From Gemmatimonadaceae bacterium (lineage in GTDB: Bacteria; Gemmatimonadota; Gemmatimonadetes; Gemmatimonadales; Gemmatimonadaceae), in contig JACCWE010000083.1 in the NCBI GenBank assembly GCA_013697785.1, positions 1 through 45,592 of the forward strand: a stretch of DNA of 45,592 nt, given 5' to 3'. Position 1 is the first letter of the stretch; each line of letters starts with the position of its first letter. A program made the translations under genes and the position numbers. Of the stretch, positions 1 through 8,895 are shown in pieces. Under the pieces are notes generated by a model that was not told the origin of the DNA, searched no databases, and saw only the letters and a list, made by a program, of their open reading frames with translations.

Positions 1-322
1 GCGCGGCGACGGGCGTAGCGGCGGGCGCAGCGGCTGGTGCCGCCACGGGAACAGCCACCGGCGCCGGAGCGCTCGGAGCAGCGCTCGCACTCTCGTCGAT
101 CGCTCCAATCTCCTCGCCTACCTGTACGACGTCGCCTTCCTTCTTCGCCTGCTTCGCAAGCACGCCCGCCTTGAACGCCGGAACCTCGACCGTAATCTTG
201 TCGGTCTCGAGCTCCACCAGCGCTTCGTTCTGCGCGACGACGTCTCCTTCCTTCTTCAGCCACCGCGCGATCGTCGCTTCGACGATTGATTCTCCCAGCG
301 GTGGCACCTTGATCGAGATCAT
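1..322 (-). CDS. 2-oxoacid dehydrogenase E2 (dihydrolipoamide acyltransferase), N-terminal part, cut by window edge
   Basis: Only the first 107 residues are present; the gene runs off the left edge. Residues 1-76 form a biotinyl/lipoyl domain beginning [12 protein letters not shown], with the lipoylated lysine in the motif [11 protein letters not shown]. An Ala/Pro-rich flexible linker follows, as is normal in E2 subunits. The GES...TEDK-type spacing and the EVPA stretch look most like the succinyltransferase (SucB) of the 2-oxoglutarate dehydrogenase complex, but without the catalytic domain a branched-chain or pyruvate E2 cannot be excluded. The ATG at 322-320 is preceded on the minus strand by AAGGCGGA, a purine-rich ribosome site, which supports this start. 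The gene is divergent from the oxidoreductase at 435, with a 112-base AT-richer gap between them. Confidence 0.88.
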   Translation of the reverse strand, partial: MISIKVPPLGESIVEATIARWLKKEGDVVAQNEALVELETDKITVEVPAFKAGVLAKQAKKEGDVVQVGEEIGAIDESASAAPSAPAPVAVPVAAPAAAPAATPVAA

Positions 323-414
323 TCCGCCTTCATCAGAGTGTCGAAAGGCCGAGGTCCGTTGCCGTCACGTTGCGTTGCTCGTGGTGCGACTGCCTCTTAG
401 CATTCGACCTCAAA

Positions 415-420
415 TATAAC
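415..420 (+). promoter_or_regulatory. Candidate -10 box TATAAC before the MDR oxidoreductase
   Basis: TATAAC lies in a short AT-rich island (cAAATATAAC) 14 bases before the GTG at 435. If used, transcription would begin at about 427 and leave a leader of fewer than ten bases. No good -35 hexamer stands 16-18 bases upstream (the sequence there is close to GCCTCT). The same island could also serve the divergent E2 gene. Confidence 0.35.
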
Positions 421-434
421 GAGAGCCCCCACGC

Positions 435-1478
435 GTGCGAGCGCTGACGGTATCCGCCCACGGCGGGCTGGAACAGCTGCAAGTCGTTGTCGATCTTCCA
501 ATTCCAGCGCTGACCTCGCCCTCGAGCGTCCGCGTGCGCATGCACGCCGTCGCGCTCAACCATCTCGATCTCTTCGTCGTCGGCGGCCTTCCCGGCGCGA
601 CCCCCCGCCCAAATTGGATCGTCTGCGCCGACGGCGCCGGTGTTGTCGATGCGATAGGCAGCGACGTCGCGGGGCTCGCGGTCGGCGACCGCGTCATGAT
701 CAATCCCGGCATCAGCGATCGCAGCTGCCAGTTCTGCCTCGCCGGCGAGCAGTCGCTCTGCGAGAGCTTTCAGCTGCTCGGCGAGCATCTCCCGGGCACC
801 GCTGCCGAGTACGTCGTCGTCCCCGCAGCGAATCTCCGGGTCATTCCGCCGGGCATCTCGTGGGAGCACGCCGCCGCCTTTCCGCTGGCGACGCTCACGG
901 CATGGAGGCTCCTCATCACACGCGCGCGCCTCGCGGCCGGCGAGACGATGCTCATCTGGGGGATCGGCGGCGGCGTCGCCATCGCCGCGCTCCAGATCGC
1001 GAAACGCCTCGGCGCGCACGTCTGGGTCACGTCGTCCAGCGACGCGAAGCTCGCGCGCGCGCGCGAGCTCGGCGCCGACGAGACATTCAACCATCGCATG
1101 GACGATGTGGTCGCCGAGGTGCGAAGGCGAAATGGGAAGCGCGGTGTGCCCGTGGTGTTCGACGATGTCGGCGAGGCGACGTGGGAACGTTCGCTGCGCG
1201 TGCTCGGCCGCGGCGGCCGCCTGGTCACCTGCGGCGCGACGTCGGGCCCCATGGTGAAGCTCGATGTGCGCAAGCTCTTCTGGCATCAGTGGAGCATCCT
1301 CGGCTCGACCATGGGTAACGATCGCGAATTCGATGCAATAGTGGAGGCGCTCGGAGCCGGCGCGCTCCTTCCGCCGATCGACGCGGTTTTCACTCTCGAT
1401 GATGCTCGCGCCGCGTACGAACGGCTCTCCGCGGGCGACCAGTTCGGGAAGATCGTGCTGCGACTTCGCGATGACTGA
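435..1478 (+). CDS. MDR-superfamily zinc-type alcohol dehydrogenase / quinone oxidoreductase
   Basis: Medium-chain dehydrogenase/reductase of 347 residues, the usual family length. It has an N-terminal GroES-like fold, then a nucleotide-binding Rossmann half with a glycine-rich turn (IWGIGGGVAIAAL, about residue 177) and the family's DDVGEATW and GRGGRLVTCG stretches. The structural-zinc loop is present as SCQFCLAGEQSLC, but the first of the usual four cysteines is replaced by Asp. The catalytic-zinc Cys and GHE His of true alcohol dehydrogenases are not seen (ALNHLDLF and CADGAGVV occupy those places). I therefore favour NADPH:quinone- or enone-reductase-like activity over alcohol oxidation; the substrate is unknown. 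It starts at GTG, which gives a normal N-terminus (MRALTVSAHGG). The stop overlaps the start of the next gene by eight bases. Confidence 0.85.
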   Translation: MRALTVSAHGGLEQLQVVVDLPIPALTSPSSVRVRMHAVALNHLDLFVVGGLPGATPRPNWIVCADGAGVVDAIGSDVAGLAVGDRVMINPGISDRSCQFCLAGEQSLCESFQLLGEHLPGTAAEYVVVPAANLRVIPPGISWEHAAAFPLATLTAWRLLITRARLAAGETMLIWGIGGGVAIAALQIAKRLGAHVWVTSSSDAKLARARELGADETFNHRMDDVVAEVRRRNGKRGVPVVFDDVGEATWERSLRVLGRGGRLVTCGATSGPMVKLDVRKLFWHQWSILGSTMGNDREFDAIVEALGAGALLPPIDAVFTLDDARAAYERLSAGDQFGKIVLRLRDD

Positions 1479-1704
1479 TCACGCGGACCACGCGCAGTAC
1501 ACGCCCGAAGAGCAACAGCGCATCCGCGCAACGATCGTCGCCGGCGACGCGCCCGCCTGTCCACGATGCGAGGTCACGCTCACGACGCGGCCGATCGGCG
1601 GCGGCTCGTTCGGGCTTGGCTACGCGCGCCGGCGCGAGTGGCTCATCTGTCCGCAGTGTAAGCGCAGTGCCATATTCGATGTGAAGCGCGGAACGCGAAA
1701 CTGA
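1471..1704 (+). CDS. Small zinc-ribbon protein, unknown role
   Basis: A 77-residue protein starting at the ATG that overlaps the last eight bases of the oxidoreductase gene, which suggests translational coupling. It contains two CxxC knuckles (CPRCEV and CPQCKR) about 36 residues apart, enough for one zinc ribbon. An acidic/His-rich N-terminus (MTDHADHAQYTPEEQQ) precedes them and a basic tail (DVKRGTRN) follows. The open frame extends 24 codons further upstream, but that part lies inside the oxidoreductase gene and is rich in shadow-like Arg/Ser, so I use 1471. No enzyme motif is visible. It could bind nucleic acid or a partner protein; the function is not known. Confidence 0.7.
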   Translation: MTDHADHAQYTPEEQQRIRATIVAGDAPACPRCEVTLTTRPIGGGSFGLGYARRREWLICPQCKRSAIFDVKRGTRN

Positions 1705-1727
1705 TCTCTCCCACCGGTGTCACCGTG

Positions 1728-2972
1728 ATGCGTTGGTCGCCGCTCGCCAGTCTCCTGCTCGTAGTCGCGTGCTCGACGGACGCGACGCCGAAGAAGCCCG
1801 TCGCCGCGCCCGTGATCGAGCAGAAGGCGCCCGTGCGCGAGGCGCCGCCGGAGGAGCCGCTTCCCGCGATGAGTGCGTCGCCGGCATTCAGCATGGTGAA
1901 CGCGGGCGCCGGGCACACGTGCGGTGTGGCGGAGAGCGCCGAGCTTTTCTGCTGGGGGCGGAACGACCAGGGGCAGCTCGGCGACAGCGGCTCCACGGAG
2001 CGGACGTTGCCGGTCGCGGTGGGCGAGGGTCTCAAATGGCGCACCGTGAGCGCAGGAGGCACGCACAGCTGCGGCCTGACCACCGACGGAGCGGCGTACT
2101 GCTGGGGCTCGAGCATCGCCGGGCAGCTCGGCAGCGACACGCTCGGGACGATCCCCGAGCCGTATCGCGTGCAGAAGGTGCCGCCCTTCGTGCGCATCTC
2201 CGCCGGCGAGAATCACACATGCGCGATCACCGCCGATGGAAGGCTCTACTGCTGGGGAGAGAATCAGCACGGCGAGCTCGGGCTGAGTCTCTTCAGCAAA
2301 TATTCGCCGGCGGTGCAGGTCGCGCCGCAGCTCGAGTGGAGCTTCGTCAGTGCGGGCTCGCACAACAGCTGCGCAATAACCTTGGAAGGGAAGTTGTACT
2401 GCTGGGGACTCAACAACGGTGGCGGGCTCGGAATCGAATCGGGCGACGCGTGTCAGAGCGACGACGGTCCGAGGCTGTGCGCGCTGCCGCTTCGCCAGCC
2501 GATGGACACGCTGCACTTCACGACCGTCGCGACCGGCCTCACGCACAGCTGCGCGATCTCCACGGGCGGAGTGCTGTACTGCTGGGGGAGCAACGATCAC
2601 GGGCAGCTTGGAAGCGGCTTCCGTGAGCCGCTCGGTCCAAGCGCCGTGATCGGCGACGCTCGCTACGTCGCGGTATCGGCGGGACGCGAGTTCACGTGCG
2701 CGCTCACCAAAGGCGGCGTCGTGCAGTGCTGGGGCGCGGACGATGATGGACAGCTCGCGGGGCGCGCCGCAGACGCGACGGTGCCGGCTCCGATCGCGGG
2801 GAATACGAAGTTCGTCTCGCTGTCCTCCGGCAGAGCGCACAGCTGCGCGCTCTCCGCCGATCATACCGTGTATTGTTGGGGGTCGAATGCAAACGGCCAG
2901 CTCGGCACGGGCGGTCACAAACGCAGCTTCGCGCCGGCGAAGCTGATGTTCGCCGCCCGGGATAATCCTTAA
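1728..2972 (+). CDS. Secreted RCC1-repeat beta-propeller lipoprotein
   Basis: A 414-residue lipoprotein. The N-terminus MRWSPLASLLLVVAC has a lipobox ending at Cys15, so mature protein should be lipid-anchored. After a linker rich in Lys/Pro/Glu come seven RCC1-type repeats, each with a His/Glu-x-Cys near the start and a CWG motif (FCWG, YCWG x5, QCWG) plus a GQLG-like turn. Seven blades would make one complete propeller. Each blade has two cysteines about 11-12 residues apart, suggesting a disulfide per blade, as expected outside the cytoplasm. RCC1-type propellers bind proteins or act as scaffolds; the partner here is unknown. A GTG directly before the ATG is an alternative start. The gene is followed 24 bases later by the channel-like gene. 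Confidence 0.88.
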   Translation: MRWSPLASLLLVVACSTDATPKKPVAAPVIEQKAPVREAPPEEPLPAMSASPAFSMVNAGAGHTCGVAESAELFCWGRNDQGQLGDSGSTERTLPVAVGEGLKWRTVSAGGTHSCGLTTDGAAYCWGSSIAGQLGSDTLGTIPEPYRVQKVPPFVRISAGENHTCAITADGRLYCWGENQHGELGLSLFSKYSPAVQVAPQLEWSFVSAGSHNSCAITLEGKLYCWGLNNGGGLGIESGDACQSDDGPRLCALPLRQPMDTLHFTTVATGLTHSCAISTGGVLYCWGSNDHGQLGSGFREPLGPSAVIGDARYVAVSAGREFTCALTKGGVVQCWGADDDGQLAGRAADATVPAPIAGNTKFVSLSSGRAHSCALSADHTVYCWGSNANGQLGTGGHKRSFAPAKLMFAARDNP

Positions 2973-2996
2973 CCGGCAATTCGCCGGGAGCGTGTC

Positions 2997-3755
2997 GTGG
3001 AATTTCTGGGTCGCCTGCAAGTCAGCTTCGATCAGCTCGCGCTCTACATCCCCGCGCTGCTCGGCGCGCTCGTCATCCTCTTCGCGGGATATCTGCTCGC
3101 GAAGCTCATCGAGCGGGCGATCGATCGCGGACTGAACAAGCTCGGCATCAACATGTGGCTCAAGCGAGGCGGCGTGCTCGATGCCGTCGAGCGCACGGGA
3201 TGGCGGCGAACGCCGTCGCGGCTCCTCGGAAACATCGCGTTCTGGTTCGTGATGTTCGTGGTGATCCTCGTCGCGGCGAACGCGCTCGGACTGTCGTCGC
3301 TCACGAACGTCTTCTCCGAGCTCGTGAGCTACATCCCGAGTGTGATCGCGGCGCTCGTGATCATCCTCGTCGGGATAGTGCTCGGCGAGTTCGTCGACGG
3401 ACTCCTCATGGCGAGCGCGGGCTCGATTCCCGGCGGACCGACGCTCGCGCGCGTGGGACGAGCGGGGGTGATCATTCTCGCGATCTTCATGGCGCTGCAG
3501 GAGCTCGGGATAGCCACCGAGATCGTGACGACCGCTTTCGCGATCATCTTCGGCGCGCTCGCGCTGGCGTTCGCGCTCTCCTTCGGACTCGGCAATCAGA
3601 AGCTCGCGGGAGAGATCACGCGCGAATGGTACGAGCGTTTGCGCGCGGAACGGGAGACAATCGCGTGGGAGAATGCGAAGCGGGCTGCGCGCGAATCGAA
3701 GGAGGTCGAGGAGGTCGACGAGGCGTCGCTCGACGCGGAAGACGCGGCGAGCTGA
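2997..3755 (+). CDS. Conserved TM-helix (mechanosensitive-channel-like) membrane protein
   Basis: 252 residues. Four or five hydrophobic helices are visible: about residues 15-36 (YIPALLGALVILFAGYLLA), 80-100, 112-135 (YIPSVIAALVIILVGIVLGEF), 155-172 and 178-200. The repeated pattern of an YIP..xxALxIxxxGxxxxxxxxG helix matches the conserved TM-helix repeat (PF05552) found near small-conductance mechanosensitive channels. The C-terminus is a soluble, highly charged tail of about 45 residues with a probable coiled coil. The cytoplasmic MscS beta domain is not present, so channel activity is an inference. The GTG at 2997 follows GGGAG by six bases. A short hairpin, CCGGC/GCCGG, overlaps this ribosome site. 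Confidence 0.8.
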   Translation: MEFLGRLQVSFDQLALYIPALLGALVILFAGYLLAKLIERAIDRGLNKLGINMWLKRGGVLDAVERTGWRRTPSRLLGNIAFWFVMFVVILVAANALGLSSLTNVFSELVSYIPSVIAALVIILVGIVLGEFVDGLLMASAGSIPGGPTLARVGRAGVIILAIFMALQELGIATEIVTTAFAIIFGALALAFALSFGLGNQKLAGEITREWYERLRAERETIAWENAKRAARESKEVEEVDEASLDAEDAAS

Positions 3756-3806
3756 TGGTCGCTCGTAAGTTGTTGCGGTGAAACACATTATAGGGTGTAT
3801 TTCGGC

Positions 3807-3835
3807 TTGCTGAAGCCGCCTCGGCGGTGTATATT
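3807..3835 (+). promoter_or_regulatory. Sigma70-type promoter for gyrA
   Basis: -35 TTGCTG at 3807-3812, spacer of exactly 17 bases, -10 TATATT at 3830-3835, in the 127-base gap before gyrA. Each box differs from consensus at one or two positions. The spacer contains the inverted repeat CCGCC-TC-GGCGG, so a regulator could in principle bind between the boxes. Predicted leader is about 40 bases. Confidence 0.7.
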
Positions 3836-3882
3836 TCTGCTGCTGTTCGCACGCCGAATCCCCCTCCCGTAACCCCCGCCTC

Positions 3883-6402
3883 ATGACCGCTACGAACAAC
3901 CGGGAACGCATCGTCTCGCGCCTGATCGACGCCGAGGTGAAAGAGTCGTTCATCAACTATTCGATGAGCGTCATCGTCTCGCGCGCGCTCCCGGATGTAC
4001 GCGATGGACTGAAGCCCGTGCATCGCCGAGTGCTGTACGCGATGAACGAGCTCGGGCTGGTTCCGGGGCGCCCCTTCAAAAAGGCGGCGACGGTCGTCGG
4101 CGATGTGCTCGGCAAGTACCATCCGCACGGCGATTCGAGTGTGTACGACGCGCTCGTGCGCATGGTGCAGGATTTTTCGCTGCGCTATCCGCTCATCGAT
4201 GGGCAGGGGAATTTCGGCTCAGTGGACGGAGATCCGGCGGCGGCATATCGGTATACGGAAGCGAAGCTGATGCCGATCGCGATGGAGCTGCTCGCGGACA
4301 TCGACAAGGAAACGGTCAACTACGTCGCGAACTACGATGACCGCCTCGTCGAGCCGAGCGTGCTGCCGTCGGGAATTCCGAATCTCGTCGTCAACGGATC
4401 GTCGGGGATCGCGGTCGGCATGGCGACGAACATCCCGCCGCACAATCTGCGCGAGGTCATCGCAGCGGTCGTGCATCTCATCGCCAAGCCCGACGCGACC
4501 ACGACGGACATTCGCAAGCTGATCAAGGGCCCCGACTTCCCGACGGGCGGCTACATCTACGGTCGCGAAGGAATCTTCAATTATCAGGAGACGGGGCGCG
4601 GCCGCATCGTCATGCGCGCGCGCGCGGTCATCGAAGAGAAGGAATCGTCGAACAAGTCCCAGATCGTCGTCACCGAGATTCCCTATCAGGTGAACAAGGC
4701 GAGCCTCGTGAAGCAGATCGCCGAGCTCACGAAGGAGGCGAAGCTCGAGGGGATCAGCGCGCTGCGCGACGAGTCGGATCGCGACGGCATGCGCATCGTC
4801 ATCGAGCTGAAGCGCGACGCGATTCCGCGTGTGGTGCTGAACCAGCTGTACAAGCACACCACGATGCAGTCGACGTTCGGCGTCATCAACCTCGCCTTGG
4901 TGCCCGACGTCAACACCGGGCAGCTCGTGCCGAAGGTGATGCCGCTCAAGGAGCTCCTCGAGCACTACATCGCGCACCGGCACGAGGTCGTCGTACGCCG
5001 CACGCAGTTCGACCTGAACAAGGCGCTCGACCGCGAGCACATTCTCGAGGGGCTCAAGATCGCCGTCGACAACATCGACGAGGTGATCAAGCTCATTCGC
5101 GCGGCGGACGATACGCCGACGGCGAGCACGCAGCTGCAGGCGCGCTTCAAGCTCTCCGAGCGGCAGGCGGAAGCGATACTCAACATGCGCCTCGCGAAGC
5201 TCACCGGTCTCGAGATCGAGAAGCTGGAAGCCGAGCTCGCGGAAGTACGCGCCGAAATCAAGGAGCTGCGGGCGATCCTGGGCTCACGCGAGCGCCGGAT
5301 GCAGATCATGACGGAGGAGCTGCAGGCGCTCTCCGCCAAGTACGGCGATGATCGTCGCACGGAGATCACCAGCGACGAAGGCGAGTTCACGATCGAGGAT
5401 CTGATCGCCGAAGAGGACATGGTGGTCACCGTGTCGCATTCGGGGTACATCAAGCGCACCTCGGTGTCGACGTACAAGAAGCAGCGGCGCGGCGGGCGGG
5501 GACTCAACGGACAAGGGCTCAAGGACGAGGATTTCGTCGAGCACCTGTTCATCGCGTCCACACATGATTACATCCTGTTCTTCACGAGCGATGGCCGCTG
5601 CTTCTGGTTGAAGGTGCACGAGATCCCGCTCGCGGGGCGTGCTGCCAAGGGCAAGCCGGTCGTGAACCTGATCAACGTCACCGTCGATACGACCATCCGT
5701 GCAATGGTCCCGGTGCGCGAGTTCAGCGACAAGCAGTATCTGCTCTTCGTCACGCAGCTCGGCACGGTGAAGAAGTCGGCGCTCACGGAATACGGCAATC
5801 CGCGCTCGACCGGCATCAAGGCGATCAAGATCGAGGCTGGAGATCAGCTGATCGACGTGCAGATCACGGAAGGGAACAACGACATCGTGCTGGCGACGAA
5901 GTACGGCCTCTCGATTCGCTTTCACGAGAAGGATGTCCGCGAGATGGGACGCGATACGACCGGCGTGAAGGGCGTCGATCTGTCGGAGGGGGATCAGGTG
6001 AAGGGGATGGTCGTGATCAAGCGCGATGCGACACTGCTCGTCGTCACGGCGCGAGGGATGGGGAAGTGCTCGCCGATCGAGGAGTACCGCGTGCAGAAGC
6101 GCGGTGGCAAGGGAATCCTCACGCTCAATCGCACGGAGAAGACGGGCGAAGTGGTCGCGCTCAAGGAAGTTCTCCCGGACGACGAGTTGATGCTCATCAC
6201 GAAGCAGGGAATCGTCATCCGCATGCCCGTCAAGGGCATTCGCGTGAGCGGACGAAACACGCAGGGAGTCAAGCTCGTGAATCTCGACGAGGGCGATTTC
6301 GTGTGCGATGTCGCGCGCGTGGTGATCGAGGATGATGATGGTGCCGACGACGGTATCGATGAGCCAGTGGGAGTACTGCCCGACGAAGAAGAGGAAGGGT
6401 AG
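3883..6402 (+). CDS. gyrA: DNA gyrase subunit A
   Basis: 839 residues. The N-terminal breakage-reunion domain is fully conserved, starting [29 protein letters not shown], here split as [18 protein letters not shown] then LKPVHRR. The catalytic tyrosine is Tyr124 in AYRYTEAK. The quinolone-resistance region reads HGDSSVYD (residues 82-89), keeping the Ser and Asp that correspond to E. coli Ser83 and Asp87, which is the sensitive-type sequence. A coiled-coil section (about 430-500) precedes the C-terminal DNA-wrapping propeller, which opens with the GyrA box QRRGGRG at 534-540. That box marks gyrase rather than topoisomerase IV. The protein ends in an acidic tail of Asp/Glu-rich residues. gyrB is not in the window. 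The next gene starts five bases after the stop, an unusual partner for gyrA. Confidence 0.98.
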   Translation: MTATNNRERIVSRLIDAEVKESFINYSMSVIVSRALPDVRDGLKPVHRRVLYAMNELGLVPGRPFKKAATVVGDVLGKYHPHGDSSVYDALVRMVQDFSLRYPLIDGQGNFGSVDGDPAAAYRYTEAKLMPIAMELLADIDKETVNYVANYDDRLVEPSVLPSGIPNLVVNGSSGIAVGMATNIPPHNLREVIAAVVHLIAKPDATTTDIRKLIKGPDFPTGGYIYGREGIFNYQETGRGRIVMRARAVIEEKESSNKSQIVVTEIPYQVNKASLVKQIAELTKEAKLEGISALRDESDRDGMRIVIELKRDAIPRVVLNQLYKHTTMQSTFGVINLALVPDVNTGQLVPKVMPLKELLEHYIAHRHEVVVRRTQFDLNKALDREHILEGLKIAVDNIDEVIKLIRAADDTPTASTQLQARFKLSERQAEAILNMRLAKLTGLEIEKLEAELAEVRAEIKELRAILGSRERRMQIMTEELQALSAKYGDDRRTEITSDEGEFTIEDLIAEEDMVVTVSHSGYIKRTSVSTYKKQRRGGRGLNGQGLKDEDFVEHLFIASTHDYILFFTSDGRCFWLKVHEIPLAGRAAKGKPVVNLINVTVDTTIRAMVPVREFSDKQYLLFVTQLGTVKKSALTEYGNPRSTGIKAIKIEAGDQLIDVQITEGNNDIVLATKYGLSIRFHEKDVREMGRDTTGVKGVDLSEGDQVKGMVVIKRDATLLVVTARGMGKCSPIEEYRVQKRGGKGILTLNRTEKTGEVVALKEVLPDDELMLITKQGIVIRMPVKGIRVSGRNTQGVKLVNLDEGDFVCDVARVVIEDDDGADDGIDEPVGVLPDEEEEG

Positions 6403-6407
6403 CGATA

Positions 6408-7415
6408 ATGGCCGCGTCCGCGACCGCGGCTGAATCCGCGACGCCGGACTCGATCGCCCTGGTCTCGCTCGACGAGATCCGGGCGGCGGCGCGTCTGCTT
6501 CACGGCGTGGCGGTGCGCACGCCACTTCTCTCCGCAGACGATCTCGCGCAGCACCTCGGCGCGGGGGAGATCTTCGTGAAGCCCGAGATGCTGCAGCGCG
6601 GCGGCGCCTTCAAGTTCCGCGGTGCGTACGTCTTTCTTGCCGGACTCTCGGCCGCGACGCGTGAGCGCGGAGTGATCGCGCCGTCGTCGGGGAATCACGC
6701 ACAGGCCGTCGCCTTCGCGGCGCGCATTTTCGGCATCCATGCGACGCTCGTCATGCCCACCACCGTCACCGCAGTGAAGCGCGCAGGCGTCGAGCGGCTC
6801 GGCGGCAAGGTCGAGCTCGCGGGTACGACTACCTCCGATCGCATGGAGCGGGCGGAGCAGCTCGCGCGGGAGAGCGGCAGCGTGCTCGTGCCGCCCTACG
6901 ACGACGCGCGCATCATTGCGGGCCAGGGAACGGCGGGGCTCGAGATCGTCGAAGATCTTCCCGACGTCGGTACCGTGGTCGTACCGGTCGGCGGCGGAGG
7001 TTTGAGTGCCGGCGTCGCGACTGCGGTGAAGCTCCTCGCGCCCAATGCGCGCGTGATCGGCGTCGAGCCGGTGGGCGCCGCGAAGCTCTCGCGCGCGCGG
7101 GAGAGCGGAAAGCCGGTGCGCCTCGAGCACACGGGCGGCCTGGCCGATGGCCTGCTCGCGACGCAGATCGGCACGATCCCCTTTGCGCATCACTCGGCGT
7201 ACATCGACGAGGTCGTCACCGTCGACGATGCCGAGCTCGCACCGGCCATGCGCTACCTGCTCGACCGGCTCAAGATCGTGGCCGAGCCGAGTGGTGCGAT
7301 CACACTGGCCGCGCTGCAGAGCGGGCGCGTGGAGCCGCGCGGGAAGACCGTCGCGGTGCTGAGCGGCGGCAACATCGAGTATGACGGGCTGCGGAGCGTG
7401 CTCGGGAATGGATAG
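6408..7415 (+). CDS. PLP-dependent threonine/serine dehydratase (short form, no ACT domain)
   Basis: 335 residues of fold-type II PLP enzyme. The Schiff-base lysine is Lys69 in GGAFKFRGAY. The substrate loop SSGNHAQA (94-100) and the phosphate-binding glycine loop VGGGGLSAG are intact, and the C-terminal SGGN motif is present. This would deaminate L-threonine or L-serine to the 2-oxo acid and ammonia; serine racemase activity occurs in the same family and cannot be excluded. The C-terminal ACT-like regulatory domain of biosynthetic IlvA is missing, so feedback control by isoleucine is not expected. The start is five bases after gyrA, and the stop overlaps the next gene by eight bases, so the genes probably share a transcript. 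Confidence 0.88.
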   Translation: MAASATAAESATPDSIALVSLDEIRAAARLLHGVAVRTPLLSADDLAQHLGAGEIFVKPEMLQRGGAFKFRGAYVFLAGLSAATRERGVIAPSSGNHAQAVAFAARIFGIHATLVMPTTVTAVKRAGVERLGGKVELAGTTTSDRMERAEQLARESGSVLVPPYDDARIIAGQGTAGLEIVEDLPDVGTVVVPVGGGGLSAGVATAVKLLAPNARVIGVEPVGAAKLSRARESGKPVRLEHTGGLADGLLATQIGTIPFAHHSAYIDEVVTVDDAELAPAMRYLLDRLKIVAEPSGAITLAALQSGRVEPRGKTVAVLSGGNIEYDGLRSVLGNG

Positions 7416-8877
7416 AGCGCGCATCCTCATCGCCGATGAGGACTTCGTGCTCTCGCGTACACTCACCTGGCTGCTCCGCGACCAGGGGTACGATGTCGCC
7501 GTCGCGCCGGGCGGACGTGGCGTGATGGATCATCTCAAGGTGACGTCGCCCGATCTGCTGATGATCGACGTGGGCGCAGAGTCCGCCGACGGCTACCAGC
7601 TGCTCGAGCGCATGCGTGGCGAGGAGCAGTGGCGCGATATGCCAGTGCTCGTGATGTCGCCGCAGACGCCCGATGAGATGTCGATGCAGGTGCTCAAGTT
7701 CGGCGCGACGGACTTTCTCTCGAAGCCCTTCCACGTGCGCGAGCTGCTCGCGCGCGTGCGCATGCAGCTCCGGGTGCGTCGCGAGATCCTTCACGCGCGG
7801 CACGCGCTTCACTCCACGGAAGTCGAGCTCGCGCAGGTGCGCACGGAAGCCGAGAAGCGCCGCCAGCTCGTCGACATCCTGCAGGAAGTGCACGGCGACT
7901 TCTCCCCGGAGGAGCTCTATCACATCCTCGTCCGCCGCGTCGCGCATGCGCTCGACATCTCGCACTGCTCGCTGGTTCTCGCGCGCCCGGGCGACGACGT
8001 CGGCATCGTCGCCGCGGCGTACGAGACGCCGGGGCTGCGTCATCTCGAGATCGAGCTCAAGCACTATCCCGAGATTCGCGCGGCGCTCGAGAGCTCGGAG
8101 CCCGTGCTCGTCGAGGACGTGACCACGAGCCCGTTGTACGCCGAGGCGCGCAACGAGTGGGCGATCTCCCGCAACGATGTGAAGGTGCGATCGGTGATCG
8201 CGCTGCCCTTCCGCATTGATGGCCTCGAGGCCGGCGTGGTCTTTCTGCGCACGCTCGATGGCGAGCCGTCGCTCAAAGTCTCGGACGTCGACTTCGCGGA
8301 CGATGTCGTGACGGCCGCGGTGAGCGCGATTCAACGTGCGCAGGCGATGGAGAGCACGCGCGCGGACAACGAGCGGCTCGAGGTGCTGGCGCTCACCGAC
8401 TCGCTGACGCTCACGCTCAATCGCCGCGCGCTCACGGAGCGTCTCGAGTCCGAGCTCGATCGCGCGCGACGATACTCGCTGATGCTGTCGGTGCTGATGG
8501 TCGACCTCGACCACTTCAAGTCGGTGAACGACAGCTTCGGCCATCTGGCGGGCGACGAGGCGCTGCGCGGGGTCGCGCGCGTGCTTCAGCGCGAGGCGCG
8601 GTCCGTGGACGTCGTCGCGCGCTACGGCGGCGAGGAGTTCGTGGTCATCCTCCCCGAGACGGGAGAGGACGGCGCGGTGAAGGTGGCCGAGCGCATCCGG
8701 GCGCGCGTGACGGAGCAGCCGGGGGAGGGGCTGGTGCCCATGCCCGCGGTGACGGTGAGCATCGGCGTCGCCACTGTGCTTTCGACGCAGGTGCAGGCGC
8801 CCGAGCAGCTGATCGCGCTCGCCGATGAGGCGTTGTACAGAGCCAAGGCGCAGGGCAGGAATCGCGTTTGCACATGA
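7408..8877 (+). CDS. Response-regulator diguanylate cyclase (REC-GAF-GGDEF)
   Basis: 489 residues. Residues 4-117 are a receiver domain with the acidic pocket Asp10/Glu11, phosphoacceptor Asp54 (LLMIDVG), Ser84 and Lys106 (FLSKPF). A short coiled coil leads to a GAF domain at about 155-310. The GGDEF domain follows, with the active-site signature YGGEEF, the upstream DLDHFKSVND, and an intact inhibitory I-site RSVD five residues before the signature. It should make cyclic di-GMP from two GTP, switched by phosphorylation and possibly by a GAF ligand, with product inhibition. No sensor kinase gene is adjacent. The ATG at 7408 overlaps the dehydratase stop; an upstream frame inside that gene lacks the REC start and was not used. 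Confidence 0.95.
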   Translation: MDRARILIADEDFVLSRTLTWLLRDQGYDVAVAPGGRGVMDHLKVTSPDLLMIDVGAESADGYQLLERMRGEEQWRDMPVLVMSPQTPDEMSMQVLKFGATDFLSKPFHVRELLARVRMQLRVRREILHARHALHSTEVELAQVRTEAEKRRQLVDILQEVHGDFSPEELYHILVRRVAHALDISHCSLVLARPGDDVGIVAAAYETPGLRHLEIELKHYPEIRAALESSEPVLVEDVTTSPLYAEARNEWAISRNDVKVRSVIALPFRIDGLEAGVVFLRTLDGEPSLKVSDVDFADDVVTAAVSAIQRAQAMESTRADNERLEVLALTDSLTLTLNRRALTERLESELDRARRYSLMLSVLMVDLDHFKSVNDSFGHLAGDEALRGVARVLQREARSVDVVARYGGEEFVVILPETGEDGAVKVAERIRARVTEQPGEGLVPMPAVTVSIGVATVLSTQVQAPEQLIALADEALYRAKAQGRNRVCT

Positions 8878-8895
8878 GTTGTACGTAATTACGGG

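Noticed and set aside
1051-1080. GCGCGCGCGCGC tract
   Set aside because: A run inside the coding region of Ala-Arg codons typical for this GC content; not a tandem-repeat locus.
2973-2987. Hairpin CCGGC-AATTC-GCCGG near the channel gene start
   Set aside because: Only five pairs and no T run; could weakly hide the ribosome site but is not a credible terminator or riboswitch.
3770-3794. TTGTTG with TATAGG upstream of gyrA
   Set aside because: Spacer of 13 bases is too short; the promoter at 3807-3835 is far better.
1620-3956. Long minus-strand open frame of 778 codons under the RCC1 and channel genes
   Set aside because: Arg/Glu/His-rich shadow opposite two well-supported genes; no domain is visible.
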